This document shows positions 1-8,880 of a stretch of DNA of 21,147 bases, one piece after another. A model generated the notes under the pieces. The model was not told the origin of the DNA. It made no database searches and saw only the letters and a list, made by a program, of their open reading frames with translations. Source of the stretch: Gnetum montanum (Eukaryota; Streptophyta; Gnetopsida; Gnetales; Gnetaceae); the NCBI GenBank assembly GCA_015680685.1, contig MNCI01027078.1, forward strand, positions 133,840 through 154,986. Reading direction: 5' to 3'. Within the stretch, counting starts at the first letter, position 1; each line of letters begins with the position of its first letter. Position numbers and translations under genes: made by a program.

Positions 1-819
1 TGATACAACTGGAAATGAGGTAAACAATGGAGAGATGGATGGAGAGGAGAGAATGGAATGGAATCTCAAGAACAAGGTGGTGTACAACGCCTTGTGGAGT
101 TAATGATTAATGTGGCTTGGTAAATCTCATTCCAACTCCAGCCTCAAACATACCACATCCCATGACTTTGCATCAATGCATTCAGCCAATCCATCCACTT
201 GAATAACAAGAATGCATCTCCAAAGAGCCACCACCATTTCGATGAAATGAATGAGGAGAGAACGGGAAGCAAGAAGGGCCTTAGTTAGAGGGAACGTTTT
301 TAGTTCCATAACCAGTGCTTGTAGCCCAAAGGATTATTATGTCTAAGGGGTGTGCTTTGAATTCTCATTTTTTCTTTTCTTCCTCTTTTTTTTTGTTTGA
401 TGTGTTTATGCGTAAGAACCACACCATGCAAAGACTTTGTTATTTTTATGACTCAGCTTCCTGATAATTGGGTAATGTCAGAATGGTAAGAAAACTCCAG
501 AAGAAAACATCCAAGCACCCAAGAGAATGACCAACACAGATGCATCAAGTTCCCTTGAAGTCATACCCTTTTCAATCCTTGAGTCCTTCCTTAGTTTGAG
601 AAATACCCAGTCACCAATTCATCATAGTTCTTATTTAGAAAGGCACTGTACATTTCCAAGCCAAAAGAGACCATAGAAAATTGCAGATGAATGGATGAAG
701 TGAACTTATTGCCTACCATATCAAAAGAACCATACCTTAGTATCAACATCATAGCTTAAAGGTAAAAACCAAACATTAGCAACCAAATGGAAAATAGTTC
801 ATACCATCATGAAGAACAC
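1..819 (-). other. 3' non-coding region of element A, collinear with B
   Basis: I see no gene here. Short blocks match B in order and orientation on the element strand. Positions 417-432 (tttgcatggtgtggtt on the minus strand) match 12392-12407. Positions 274-292 (ccctctaactaaggccctt) match 12543-12561 exactly. The spacing is similar: about 158 bases in A and 169 in B. The stretch at 127-309 is open on the minus strand but has no recognisable domain. No LTR sequence of A is present in this stretch. Confidence 0.7.
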
Positions 820-1050
820 CTATTGGGTGACAAACTTACAAGATGGATAACACACACAAAAAATGGAAAAGTATAATAATGTTGTAAAACAAAAATAAGA
901 AAAGTTAAAGGAATTTGTAAAACAAAAATGTCTAAAACAAAAACTAAAAAGAACTAAGGGCCTCCAATGATCAACATAGGTGGCCATCTCCCCCATGATT
1001 GAATGGAAAGGGAGAGATCCGAAATAAAGAGTGAGGTTGCTCGATAGCAT
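820..1050 (-). CDS. Small ORF overlapping the integrase end, hydrophobic tail (doubtful)
   Basis: A 76-codon frame on the minus strand overlaps the integrase end in another frame. It encodes MGEMATYVDHW followed by a Phe/Cys/Leu-rich stretch of about 45 residues that could span a membrane. The homologous place in B (11691-11879, 62 codons) is also open and reads MGNMAIHVKHY followed by a similar Phe-rich tail, although the two start codons differ. The underlying DNA is T-rich, so an open hydrophobic frame may arise by chance. Function unknown. It could equally be read as plain 3' non-coding sequence. Confidence 0.25.
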   Translation of the reverse strand: MLSSNLTLYFGSLPFHSIMGEMATYVDHWRPLVLFSFCFRHFCFTNSFNFSYFCFTTLLYFSIFCVCYPSCKFVTQ

Positions 1051-2284
1051 AGGTGTAATTTGTACTAGCTATTCTTGGTTCACGGAAGGGTTTTTTTTGT
1101 TGCATATTAACCAATAATAGCTTGTCCAGGCTTTCAAGCTTGTATATTGTCATAGCTCCTGAGGGAAAGGTCGTATGAATAATATAGGATCCTTCCTACA
1201 ATGTTTGAAATTTCGTACATTAAGGAACATGTGTGGGGTTTTAGTAAAGGACCTTATCTCTTGGTTGGTACGTAACCCTTCAAATTCTTAAGTCATGATG
1301 TTGTTTATTATGTGCCTTGTGCAACTCATTTGATGATAGAGCAACCAATCTATTCTCATCTAGCACGTTTAGAGTTGCCAACCTTTGTTTTTGTGCTAAG
1401 TCAAGGTCAAGGTGAAGGTCGCAAGCCATGGATAGTGTACAGAGCTTAGTTTGTATAGGGAGCTTTGGTAGTTTTTCGTATACTAACTCATAGGGAGAGT
1501 AGCTTGTAGAGAGTTTCCAAGTGGAGTGGTATGCCCAGAGGGTGTCATTAAGTTTTATGCTCCAATCTCGCCTAAATTTGCTAATTATTCTCTCGATTAG
1601 GAACCTTAGCTTGGCCATTAGCTTGGGGGTGGTAAGGTGTGGTCAATTTATGTTCAACCCCTCAACATTGCATTAATTTGCGAAAGGTTGCACCTATAAA
1701 ATGTGTTCCATTATCAGAGATGAGTGTACATGGCACACCAAACCTATTTACGATTTGTTGTTGTACAAATCGTGTAACTGTAGATGATGTGCAGTCTGTT
1801 ACAGCAACTACTTCAATCCATTTGGTTAAATAGTCAACAACTACAATAATATATGATTTTCTATTGGACATTGGTGTAATGGGCCTCATAAAATATATTT
1901 ACTAGATGTTGAAGGGTTCCAAAGGTTGAATCCATTGTTGTGGACCCTCCATTCTAGTAGTCATTCCACCATCACGTTGATAGCATTCACAGGATTAGGC
2001 AAATCGATGGGCATCCTGAAATAGCGTTGGCCAGTAATATCCTGCAAGCATGATCTTAGTGGTCCTTCATCTCCCTGCATAGTGGCCCCCATAGGAACCC
2101 TCATGAGCATCCTAGAGAACTCTTAATTGATCCTCATCAAGCACACACCATCGAACCAAGCCATCAGGATAAACTTTATAGAGTTCTCCCTTGATTTCCA
2201 TGAAGTACTTGGTTTTGTGAAGAAACTATTGTTTCTTCCTAAAGTCCAACCCTTGTGGTGTTTGTTGGGAAAGGAGATAAGTAA
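971..2284 (-). pseudogene. Element A integrase, decayed with frameshift
   Basis: Integrase inserts the cDNA copy into the genome. A degenerate HHCC zinc domain lies at about 2115-1975 (DAHEGS...H...SCECYQRD, matching the clearer copy in B). The core follows at 1889-1662, with VVDYLTKWIEVVAV and LISDNGTHFIGATF; the second catalytic Asp is present. The first Asp position is Tyr (1893-1895) and is preceded by two stops. The third residue, the Glu of the NGQAE motif, is Lys (1605-1607). About 20 bases are deleted just after it relative to B, shifting the frame. The next block (1618-1280) reads AYHSTWKLSTSYSPYELVYE. A C-terminal region with IIHTTFPSGAMTIYKLE (about 1150) resembles the Athila-type GPF module. 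It is inactive. Confidence 0.85.
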
Positions 2285-2758
2285 NNNNNNNNNNNNNNNN
2301 NNNNNNNNNNNNNNNNNNNNNNNNNNNNNNNNNNNNNNNNNNNNNNNNNNNNNNNNNNNNNNNNNNNNNNNNNNNNNNNNNNNNNNNNNNNNNNNNNNNN
2401 NNNNNNNNNNNNNNNNNNNNNNNNNNNNNNNNNNNNNNNNNNNNNNNNNNNNNNNNNNNNNNNNNNNNNNNNNNNNNNNNNNNNNNNNNNNNNNNNNNNN
2501 NNNNNNNNNNNNNNNNNNNNNNNNNNNNNNNNNNNNNNNNNNNNNNNNNNNNNNNNNNNNNNNNNNNNNNNNNNNNNNNNNNNNNNNNNNNNNNNNNNNN
2601 NNNNNNNNNNNNNNNNNNNNNNNNNNNNNNNNNNNNNNNNNNNNNNNNNNNNNNNNNNNNNNNNNNNNNNNNNNNNNNNNNNNNNNNNNNNNNNNNNNNN
2701 NNNNNNNNNNNNNNNNNNNNNNNNNNNNNNNNNNNNNNNNNNNNNNNNNNNNNNNNNN
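2285..2758. other. Assembly gap (474 N)
   Basis: This is an uninterrupted run of N. By alignment to element B the missing sequence should hold the end of RT and RNase H of element A, matching about 9775-10469 of B (about 695 bases). Any reading frame drawn across it is meaningless. Confidence 0.99.
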
Positions 2759-3688
2759 TGGTTGTCAGGTAATTCCTTGGATGACTTTAACTTTTTCCAG
2801 GTCCACCTCTATTCCTAATTGTAAAATTTTATGCCCCAGTACTATGCCCTCTTGAACCATCAAATGGCTTTTCTGCCAATTGAGCTTTATGTTGGTTTCA
2901 ATGCATCATTTCAATACTTGCTCTAACCGATCGAGGGCTTGATCAAAGCTTGTCCCATAATTGGAGAAGTTGTTCATAAATACTTCTACTCCATTACCTG
3001 TTTGTTGTTGAAATATGCTTAGAACTAATCGTTGGAATGTGGTAGGAGCATTCCACAAGCCAAAAGGAATTTGTTTGTATGCAAACATTCCCCAAGGACT
3101 CGTGAATGTTGTTATGGCCTGGTCTTCTGGTGTGATTTGTATTTGGTTGTACCCACTATACCCATCCAGAAAACTATAGTAGCAATGCCCTGTTATTGTG
3201 TCTAAGACTAGGTCAACAAATGGTAATGGGAAGTGATCTTTGAATGTTGCCATATTTAATAGCCTAAAGTCTATACATACCCTCCATTTGCCTCCTTTTT
3301 TTGGTATGATTATAAGAGGACTAACCAATTCACTATTAGCAATGGGATAAATGAACCCAGCCTTGAAAAGTTGCTCTATCTCTTCTTTCACTATTTGTTT
3401 TAACTTCGAGTTCAATCACCTCTGCAGTTGTTTGTGAGGCTTCATGGAGGGGTCCATGTAAATCCTATGCTAGCATATCCTAGGATCTATTCCAGTTAGT
3501 TCAGGGTATGACCAGCCAAAGGCTATTGACCACTTATTTATCACCTTCAGCAAACTCTCTTTTTGCTTGGGAGCAACCTTTCCATTAATGATTACCGATT
3601 TTTCATTTTTAAGGGTCATGTATTCCAAACCGATGGGCAATAGCTTTAAATCTAGGGGCTCTTGTTTAAAATTCTTAGGAATCTCCAA
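2759..3688 (-). pseudogene. Element A reverse transcriptase with lead-in, partial, catalytic site mutated
   Basis: This is the Ty3/gypsy reverse transcriptase. The 72-codon block 3688-3470 is the pre-RT segment, with IAFGWSYPELTGIDPRIC. A 169-codon open block (3415-2906) carries IKKGGK-like and CIDFRLLN motifs, SFLDGYSGYNQI (first catalytic Asp present), FTSPWGMFAYKQIPFGLWNAP, and VFMNNFSNYG. In the last motif the paired catalytic Asp residues of the usual FMDD are both Asn (AAC AAC at 2969-2974), each one G-to-A change. The active site is therefore dead even though the frame is open. The frame continues with LNWQKSHLMVQEGIVLGH to the edge of the assembly gap. Element B keeps FMDD at the same place. 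Confidence 0.9.
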
Positions 3689-4479
3689 CTTCCCCTAGTT
3701 AATGTTTTTAGGGTTAAGGGTTGGAAGTTGGCAACAGACTTGCTCAAGTGCGTTCATGCTTTTAACGTAAGGACTAGTTATCCCCTCAATTAGTTCCATG
3801 CATATCATCGAATTACTCTCTTGGTTAGCCAGTAGCCACTGGGTGTTTTCTTGTCATGTGGCTACTACATATAGGCACTTTTGTATGTCAATGTCTTATG
3901 CACATCGATTGCATGTAGGCAATGTTAAACTCTGCATTATCCATGATTTATGCATGCAATGGCACCTTGTGTTACTATATGCAATGCATGGAACTTTCTT
4001 CTTCTTAATCTTTCCAAAAGTATTTTTCTTAGATATTTCTAGGGAAAGATTATGGATTCCTAGGCATACATCTATTGTACTCAACCATGTCCTTCCCATT
4101 ATTATCAGGAAGTTCCCTTTGTCATTATTTATTTGAATCACCAGGAAAACAGCTGGGTATGACCAGCCACCTACAATGGCAACAATGTCCTCAACCTATC
4201 CTAAAGGAATAGTGATGGATTGGTTAGCTAGCTCTAAATAAATATTGCTCTTCTTGAGTGGAGCTAGGTTTCAGGTTTTATACAATTCTTGTGAAATTAA
4301 ATTGACTCTGGAACCTAAGTCAAGAAGATCCTTATGAGGTTCATTCCCAGTGACTTGGAGATAAATTAGGGGGCTTCCAAGATCAAATAATTTCTTGGGA
4401 AGGTGGCCTACCTTAATCCAATCGGTAACAGTATGTGTTAACATAACCGTGTGCATTGGCCTCAATTTTTGGGTTTAAG
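3689..4479 (-). pseudogene. Element A aspartic protease and linker to RT, decayed
   Basis: The retroviral-type aspartic protease cleaves the Gag-Pol polyprotein. At 4465-4271 the minus strand encodes a segment ending DLLDLGSRVNLISQELYKT, with D-L-G-S in place of the usual D-S/T-G-A active-site motif. The D-L-G form is seen in Athila-like proteases. At 4141-3896 follows IIMGRTWLSTIDVCLGIH, matching the conserved ILGRPFL...-type segment. The homologous piece of B (8180-8475) has D-S-S-A and IIMERAWLRIVDV. A linker rich in charged residues then leads to RT. It is interrupted by stops and cannot make an intact enzyme. Confidence 0.75.
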
Positions 4480-6970
4480 GGGGTCCCGAAACCTTATTTG
4501 GTATGGAGGTGTTTAGATGTTCAACTACTTATGAAGGTGAGGGCTTGGTTGGATTGTTGCTTCTAAAGAAAAGTCTTTTTGGCATTAGATTGTTATGACC
4601 AATTGAGAATTTAGGATTGGGAGCCCTCGTGATATCGGGTTGTTGCAGTTGAGTGGGAAATACCCTTGGCGTTGTTGGAGCAGTTGGTCATGGAGCTACC
4701 AGTGTAAAAGATGTGGATGGATTTGGAGGATAGTAGGGATATGGAGTGCCTCGCAGAGAAGAAGGAGTCCTAAAATACTCTTGAACTTGGTAGTAATGTG
4801 GTGGAGCCATGTGACCCATAGAGTCACTTGGAGAAATCGGTTGCTGCACATAATAGCCATAAGAATCAGGTTGCCGGTAAGGGTATTGTTGTCTCGGTGG
4901 TGGCATCCCCCATGATTGTGGCTATTGCCACTGCTGATGGTGCCCGATGGGTTGTGATGGAGTTCCACTTGGATAGTACATTAATGGTTGGTGGACTTGT
5001 CTTGGATTACCTTTAGGATAAGGTAACCTTTGGGGTGTTTACCGTTTGTTAAGTCTCAGGTTAAGTGCATACACCCCAGAATCTTGTAGATGTGAGATGA
5101 TTGGACAACATCCCTTAGGATGGTCATATTGGTAGATATCACATCCACCATCATTGTTTGTATTAGAATCCACAACCTCATCGGAGATAGTTATTTTCCC
5201 CTTACCCTTGTTATGTGCAGGGCCTGAATGTTTCCGCTTTTTCTTGTCTTTGTCACTACTTTGTTCCACCTTAGACTCCTCTATGATTTTCAAAACAGTT
5301 TCAAGTCTAGAGTCTAAGGAATCCCACAATTGATCTACCTTAGCTGATACTTCTGTTGTTATCTTTTGAATTGGCAAGGTTTTTCTGTTCACCAACTCTT
5401 TGAGTGGTGACTCATCCTCCTCATCACAAAATCTGACTCCCTTCTTTCGAAGGGAAGGATCATGGTTGTATTCTTCTGTGCTCTCTCTTTTTCATAGCTC
5501 CCCTTATTCTTTGGCTACTTGCTCCAACAATCGATGAATCTCATGGGCTCTAAGTTCTGATAGTCTCTCTTGGGTATAATTCTCAAGGGTTCTCTTAGTC
5601 TCATGTCTTAGCCCATCTATGATGTGGCGAAGTTGGTCCCGTTGTGCGTAACTATGGCCTGGGCAATGATGTAACAATGCGTAATAGCAGCCCATGGTAG
5701 CATCCAAGGGTTCATGATTACCTTGTTTCTATCCTTAGATTTGCTTACACAAATTAGACACTCTGCAGCACGTTTGATATTTATCGTTGAATAACTCTAA
5801 CATTGTACTCCACATCCTAATGGTTTTTGGTTCTAAGGACCAATACCAACTCTCTACTTCCTTAATGAGTGTCCTAGGAAGTGACTTTAGTTTCTACCAC
5901 TCGTTCTCTTGTTTTGCAAGGCACAGACATCATGGAACGCCTGTAAATGATGTTGTGGATCAACGTTGTAAACCCCCCCCCCCCTCCCCCCCCTCTAAAA
6001 GCATGGGATATTGTTCATGTCTAAATGCTTGATCTGACTATCTCTTTGATGCCTTGTTGGTATTCGCATAGCCTCTGTTATATCCAACATACTTCAGGTT
6101 GCAAGTAGGGGCTCATCATGATCATCTCTTTCATGATGTTTGTGATGTCTACGTTGTTCCCTACTTTCCCTTCATTCATTCCCTTGTCCTCTCTCTCGAC
6201 TCTCTCGTCGAGGTCTCTCATTTTTTCTACCTCTATCCTCACTATTATGCTCCTTGTGGCTAAGCCTAGATGTGGAAGGAGAGGGTGAGTAATGTGATGA
6301 AGGAGAAGAAGAAGGAGAACCATCGCCATGATGATGTTTCTTACCTTCTCTTCGGTTGCTACGGTCTCGATCATGATGATGATCTATGTGCCCGTCCTTT
6401 TCATGTGTTTTTGTTCCCTCAGTGAACAGTTGGCATTCATGGGGATCAAAGGTTGTGTATCATGGAGCATAGGTTTTGACACCCCACCTCCTCACTATCG
6501 TTAGGAGGGGGAACATTATTTGATAGAGAACCCGTTATAATGGGTTCATCATCTCCAATTTCAATTAGGACGTGCGAGACCCCTTTGCCCTTCAACAATG
6601 TATGATGGCTCTCCTACCTTGAGTCCCTGATACATTGTGCTGCTGTGGGATGATAATCCCTTATGTTAAAGTCATCTATAATGTATTCATCATAGATCTA
6701 TGTCATGCCTATTTATGCAAGAGCATGAATAAGCATGTTTGGGACTGACCGATCTGGAGGTAATACTATGTTATCTTGCAAGTCTCTCCATCGCAGCAGT
6801 TCATCCTGATGGAGGATAAAAGTAAATTTTGGCATATACTCATTGGGATGGGTATATACAACTCAGTATTATTGAGGAGTTGGCGGATTTTGGTTATGTG
6901 TTTTTGATTACCGACTGTTTTTTGTATCATCCCTAGGTGATGAATTACTTTTGTTAGAAGAAGAAGACAT
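4480..6970 (-). pseudogene. gag: Element A gag (Gag polyprotein N-terminal part), decayed
   Basis: Gag forms the virus-like particle of an LTR retrotransposon. The start chosen is the ATG at 6970-6968, about 110 bases after the primer site, opening MSSSSNKSNSSPRDD. The frame can be followed with interruptions. A His/Arg/Ser-rich stretch lies around 6200-6390. A capsid-like segment (5504-5707) contains CPGHSYAQRDQLRHIIDGL, resembling the end of the Retrotrans_gag domain. Next come a Lys-rich segment with KKKRKH (5039-5395), then a Pro/Tyr/Gln-rich linker (4688-4906). I find no canonical CX2CX4HX4C zinc knuckle, only a CDIYQYDHPKGCC stretch. A G-run (C on the plus strand, 5973-5993) sits inside the gene. 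Many stops look like decayed CAA, CAG, CGA or TGG codons. Gag plus linker is about 830 codons, large for the family. Confidence 0.75.
5973..5993 (+). repeat. Poly-C tract (12 C, T, 8 C)
   Basis: A near-pure C run lies in an otherwise AT-rich window. On the gag coding strand it is a G run, able in principle to form a G-quadruplex and prone to replication or sequencing slippage. It lies within the gag frame and probably shifts it. Confidence 0.9.
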
Positions 6971-7082
6971 TCTTATTTTATTCAGTGTGCTGATTAACTG
7001 TTATATACATTCTTGTTTAATTAACCCTAACGGCAACGATGTGAGTGATATCCTATGTTCTACTTAGCACACAAACACTTAG

Positions 7083-7100
7083 TCCTCAGCAACAGTGCCA
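7083..7100 (-). other. Primer binding site of element A, tRNA-Asp type
   Basis: The minus strand reads TGGCACTGTTGCTGAGGA, one base inside the LTR end. The complement of the plant tRNA-Asp(GTC) 3' end, the site used by Athila-type elements, is TGGCGCCGTTGCCGGGGA. The four differences are all transitions (G5A, C7T, C13T, G15A), and three of them fall in CpG dinucleotides. The spacing and the 14/18 match make the assignment firm. Confidence 0.85.
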
Positions 7101-7644
7101 ATGATGAGTGGCAAGGTACCCCTACACTTAACCATACAAATATGAGTGTAGCACGCATGATCTGGTCAAACTTCTTAGACTAAGTGCCTACATGCCTCAT
7201 GGAACACTTAGGGTTAATCATTCATTGTCTTCTCAAACTTACTTGTAGTTGTCATGGTTGTATGGTTAAGTAATTCTGAGGTATATGATTTTTATATCTT
7301 TTCTGTTTTATCTCCTATGCTATTGAGGTGAAGGGTGAAGAGACTAATTAGCTAACTCTAACTAACTAACTAAGCCTTAATTAAGCTAGTGTCAACATTC
7401 ATTCCCACTTATTGTTCACACCCTAAATCAATGCAACCTTGGTTACCAAATGCTAATCATTACTGGGATCACCAAGCATAACGCACATGCTCAAAGTGGT
7501 CGTACTGAGGCACTTAACTAGGAGAGTAGGGTTGAGAAAGATTTAATAACTAATAAAGCATTAAATGATAAATAATAAATAATAGTAAATAAAATCCTAA
7601 TTAGCCTATTCCATACACTGCAAGGTTTATCCAAGAAGTTCATC

Positions 7645-7650
7645 TTTATT
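7645..7650 (-). terminator. Poly-A signal AATAAA in element A LTR
   Basis: The minus strand reads AATAAA in the context GAAATAAAGATGA. The same block is present in B's LTR at 17090-17095. Its position about 170 bases after the TATA box fits the end of the R region. Confidence 0.6.
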
Positions 7651-7819
7651 TCTGTACACAAACTTGTGTTCAGGTACAATGTCTGCTTGAATAAAGATCC
7701 GTTCACTTTGGAGTTCCTACTGTGGGCACATGGAAATTAATCTATCTCTGCAAGGAAAAAATTGTTAGAGTTTCACTACAGTCTAAGCCTAGGATGGCAA
7801 ACAAGGGAGAGCCGCCTCT

Positions 7820-7827
7820 TATTTATA
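7820..7827 (-). promoter_or_regulatory. TATA box of element A LTR
   Basis: The minus strand reads TATAAATA here, within ctataaataag. The matching place in B's LTR carries the same octamer (16913-16920). Transcription would be expected to start about 25-35 bases further left, near 7790. It follows the palindrome cluster, as expected for U3. Confidence 0.75.
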
Positions 7828-7842
7828 GACTTGGTGGTGCAC

Positions 7843-7968
7843 TGCAATATTGCGTACGCGATATTGTGCGAGAGGACGCGATATTGTGTACACAATATCG
7901 CGAGGGATGTGATATCACGACGACCATGATATCATGTACGCAATATCGCAGCCCATGTGATATAGCAT
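7843..7968. repeat. Palindrome and inverted-repeat cluster in U3 of element A
   Basis: Upstream of the LTR TATA box lies a run of short self-complementary units. Positions 7877-7902 are a perfect 26-base palindrome with half-site cgcgatattgtgt. Positions 7845-7866 are a 22-base palindrome with one mismatched pair, centred on cgtacg. Further right are gtgatatcac and catgatatcatg, then another inverted copy of the GATATTGCG unit. CpG is frequent here, unlike the CpG-poor remainder. The location suggests promoter or enhancer function; no known plant factor site is assigned. Confidence 0.85.
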
Positions 7969-7975
7969 CCCATCA

Positions 7976-8880
7976 CCAATAATCCTTCAAATTCCTCATA
8001 GACTAATGTGGTTGTCTAGCATGTCTCTCCATCATCCTCTACATTAAATTCTTTCAAGAAACCTTTAAACCAAAAACCTCCTAAAATCCACATAGTTATG
8101 TTAACCCACACTATATCTAATTGGATCAAGGTTAGCAACCTTCCTAAGAAAAGATCTTATCATAGAAGTCCTCTCATCTACTTATAGATCATTGGACATG
8201 AGTCATGCAAGACTCTTGTTGATTCAAGTGCTAATGTCAATCTAATTTTCCATGACATGTACAAAGCATGGAACCTACCATCTCTTAAGAGTAATATCCA
8301 TCTAGAATTAGTAGACCAATCAATCATTATTCCTTTGGGACTTGTGGAGAACATTATGATCACTATTTATGAGTGGTCAAATCATACTAATTGTTTAGTG
8401 ATTAACGTTGACAACTGCAAGGGAGACTTCTCAATTATTATGGAAAGGGCATGGTTGAGAATTGTTGATGTTTGAATGGGCATCAAATATCTTTACTTGG
8501 AAATTTCCATTGAGAATGAATTTGGAAAGATTGAGAAAAAGATAATTCCATGCATTGCATACAACAATATTTGGTATAGCTATGTGTAGAAACTCTGGTC
8601 TATCAAGAGCACATCCATCAAAGCATGCAGACAATGTATAGATGAATTTGAAATCCAAAGGTGCTTGTACATAGCAACCATAAAATAGGAGGCATCCATT
8701 GGCTGATAGTTGATCTTGGAAGTAGGACACTTTGCATAGGACTTGTTCAGAGTTTGACATGTGCCTATATTGAAAGCATGGATAAACTAGAGCAAGTTTA
8801 TCACCAACTCTTTGATGATGTAAATGATGATACCAATTGGAAAGAGTTGGAAATCCATAAAAATTTTAAATAAAAGCCTT
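7976..8880 (+). pseudogene. Element B gag end, protease and linker, decayed
   Basis: The conceptual frame starts at the junction with A and soon matches A's segment around MLTHTVTDWIK (here a decayed copy at about 8098-8135). The protease segment reads KTLVDSSANVNLIFHDMYK (about 8208-8268) with D-S-S-A at the active site. It continues as an open 72-codon block (8257-8475) ending SIIMERAWLRIVDV. The linker (about 8520-8880) aligns with A's linker, including FGKIEKK and PCIAY. Stops and frame changes break it. The N-terminal remainder of the polyprotein must be left of element A. Confidence 0.72.

Larger units (their letters stand above)
1..7975 (-). mobile_element. Element A: 5' portion of a Ty3/gypsy LTR retrotransposon (Athila/Tat-like), 3' end cut by window edge
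   Basis: On the minus strand the order is 5' LTR (7975-7102), tRNA-Asp-type primer site (7100-7083), gag (start 6970), protease, reverse transcriptase, assembly gap, integrase and a 3' non-coding region reaching base 1. RT before integrase is the Ty3/gypsy order. The primer site and an integrase tail with a G-x-Y-I-I...F-P-S-G-A pattern suit the Athila/Tat group, but I could not build a tree. Collinearity with element B, downstream in this window, places base 1 opposite about 12834 of B, so roughly 4.8 kb including the 3' LTR should lie beyond the left edge. The outer boundary at 7975 abuts protease-region sequence of B, so A is a younger insertion in B. The right target-site copy would be ccaat (7976-7980). 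Coding is broken by stops and a frameshift, so A is not autonomous. Confidence 0.88.
7102..7975 (-). repeat. 5' LTR of element A (874 bp)
   Basis: On the minus strand the LTR starts TGATGGGATGC at 7975 and ends CTCATCA at 7102, giving a short TGATG/CATCA terminal inverted repeat. The primer binding site follows after one spacer base. It contains a TATA box (7820-7827), a poly-A signal (7645-7650) and a palindrome cluster upstream of the TATA box. It aligns block by block with the 3' LTR of element B (16819-17680). Shared blocks include the stretch around the AATAAA signal, the GTACGACCACTT block, and the TTAACCATAC block near the 3' end. The partner LTR of A is outside the window, so insertion age cannot be estimated here. 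Confidence 0.87.

Noticed and set aside
1-970. Possible 3' LTR of element A at the left edge
   Set aside because: I could find none of the conserved LTR blocks (AATAAAGATGA, GTACGACCAC, TTAACCATAC). The stretch instead matches B's spacer between pol and the extra ORF.
2127-2855. A 242-codon plus-strand open frame
   Set aside because: It runs through 474 N and lies antisense to integrase and RT of element A. Its length is an artefact.
4640-5016. Overlapping plus-strand frames rich in Trp/Ser or Val/Ala
   Set aside because: They are the complement of the Pro/Tyr/Gln-rich gag linker of element A, which has clear homologous context.
6078-6374. A 98-codon minus-strand frame
   Set aside because: It is in a shifted frame relative to the gag reading that gives a His/Arg/Ser-rich segment continuous with the MSSSSNK start; probably a shadow.
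7843-7968. CRISPR-like array
   Set aside because: The repeats are palindromic, irregularly spaced and inside a plant LTR; there are no unique spacers of constant length.
7722-7982. An 86-codon plus-strand frame
   Set aside because: It lies inside the LTR of A and is produced by the palindrome cluster and low stop density.
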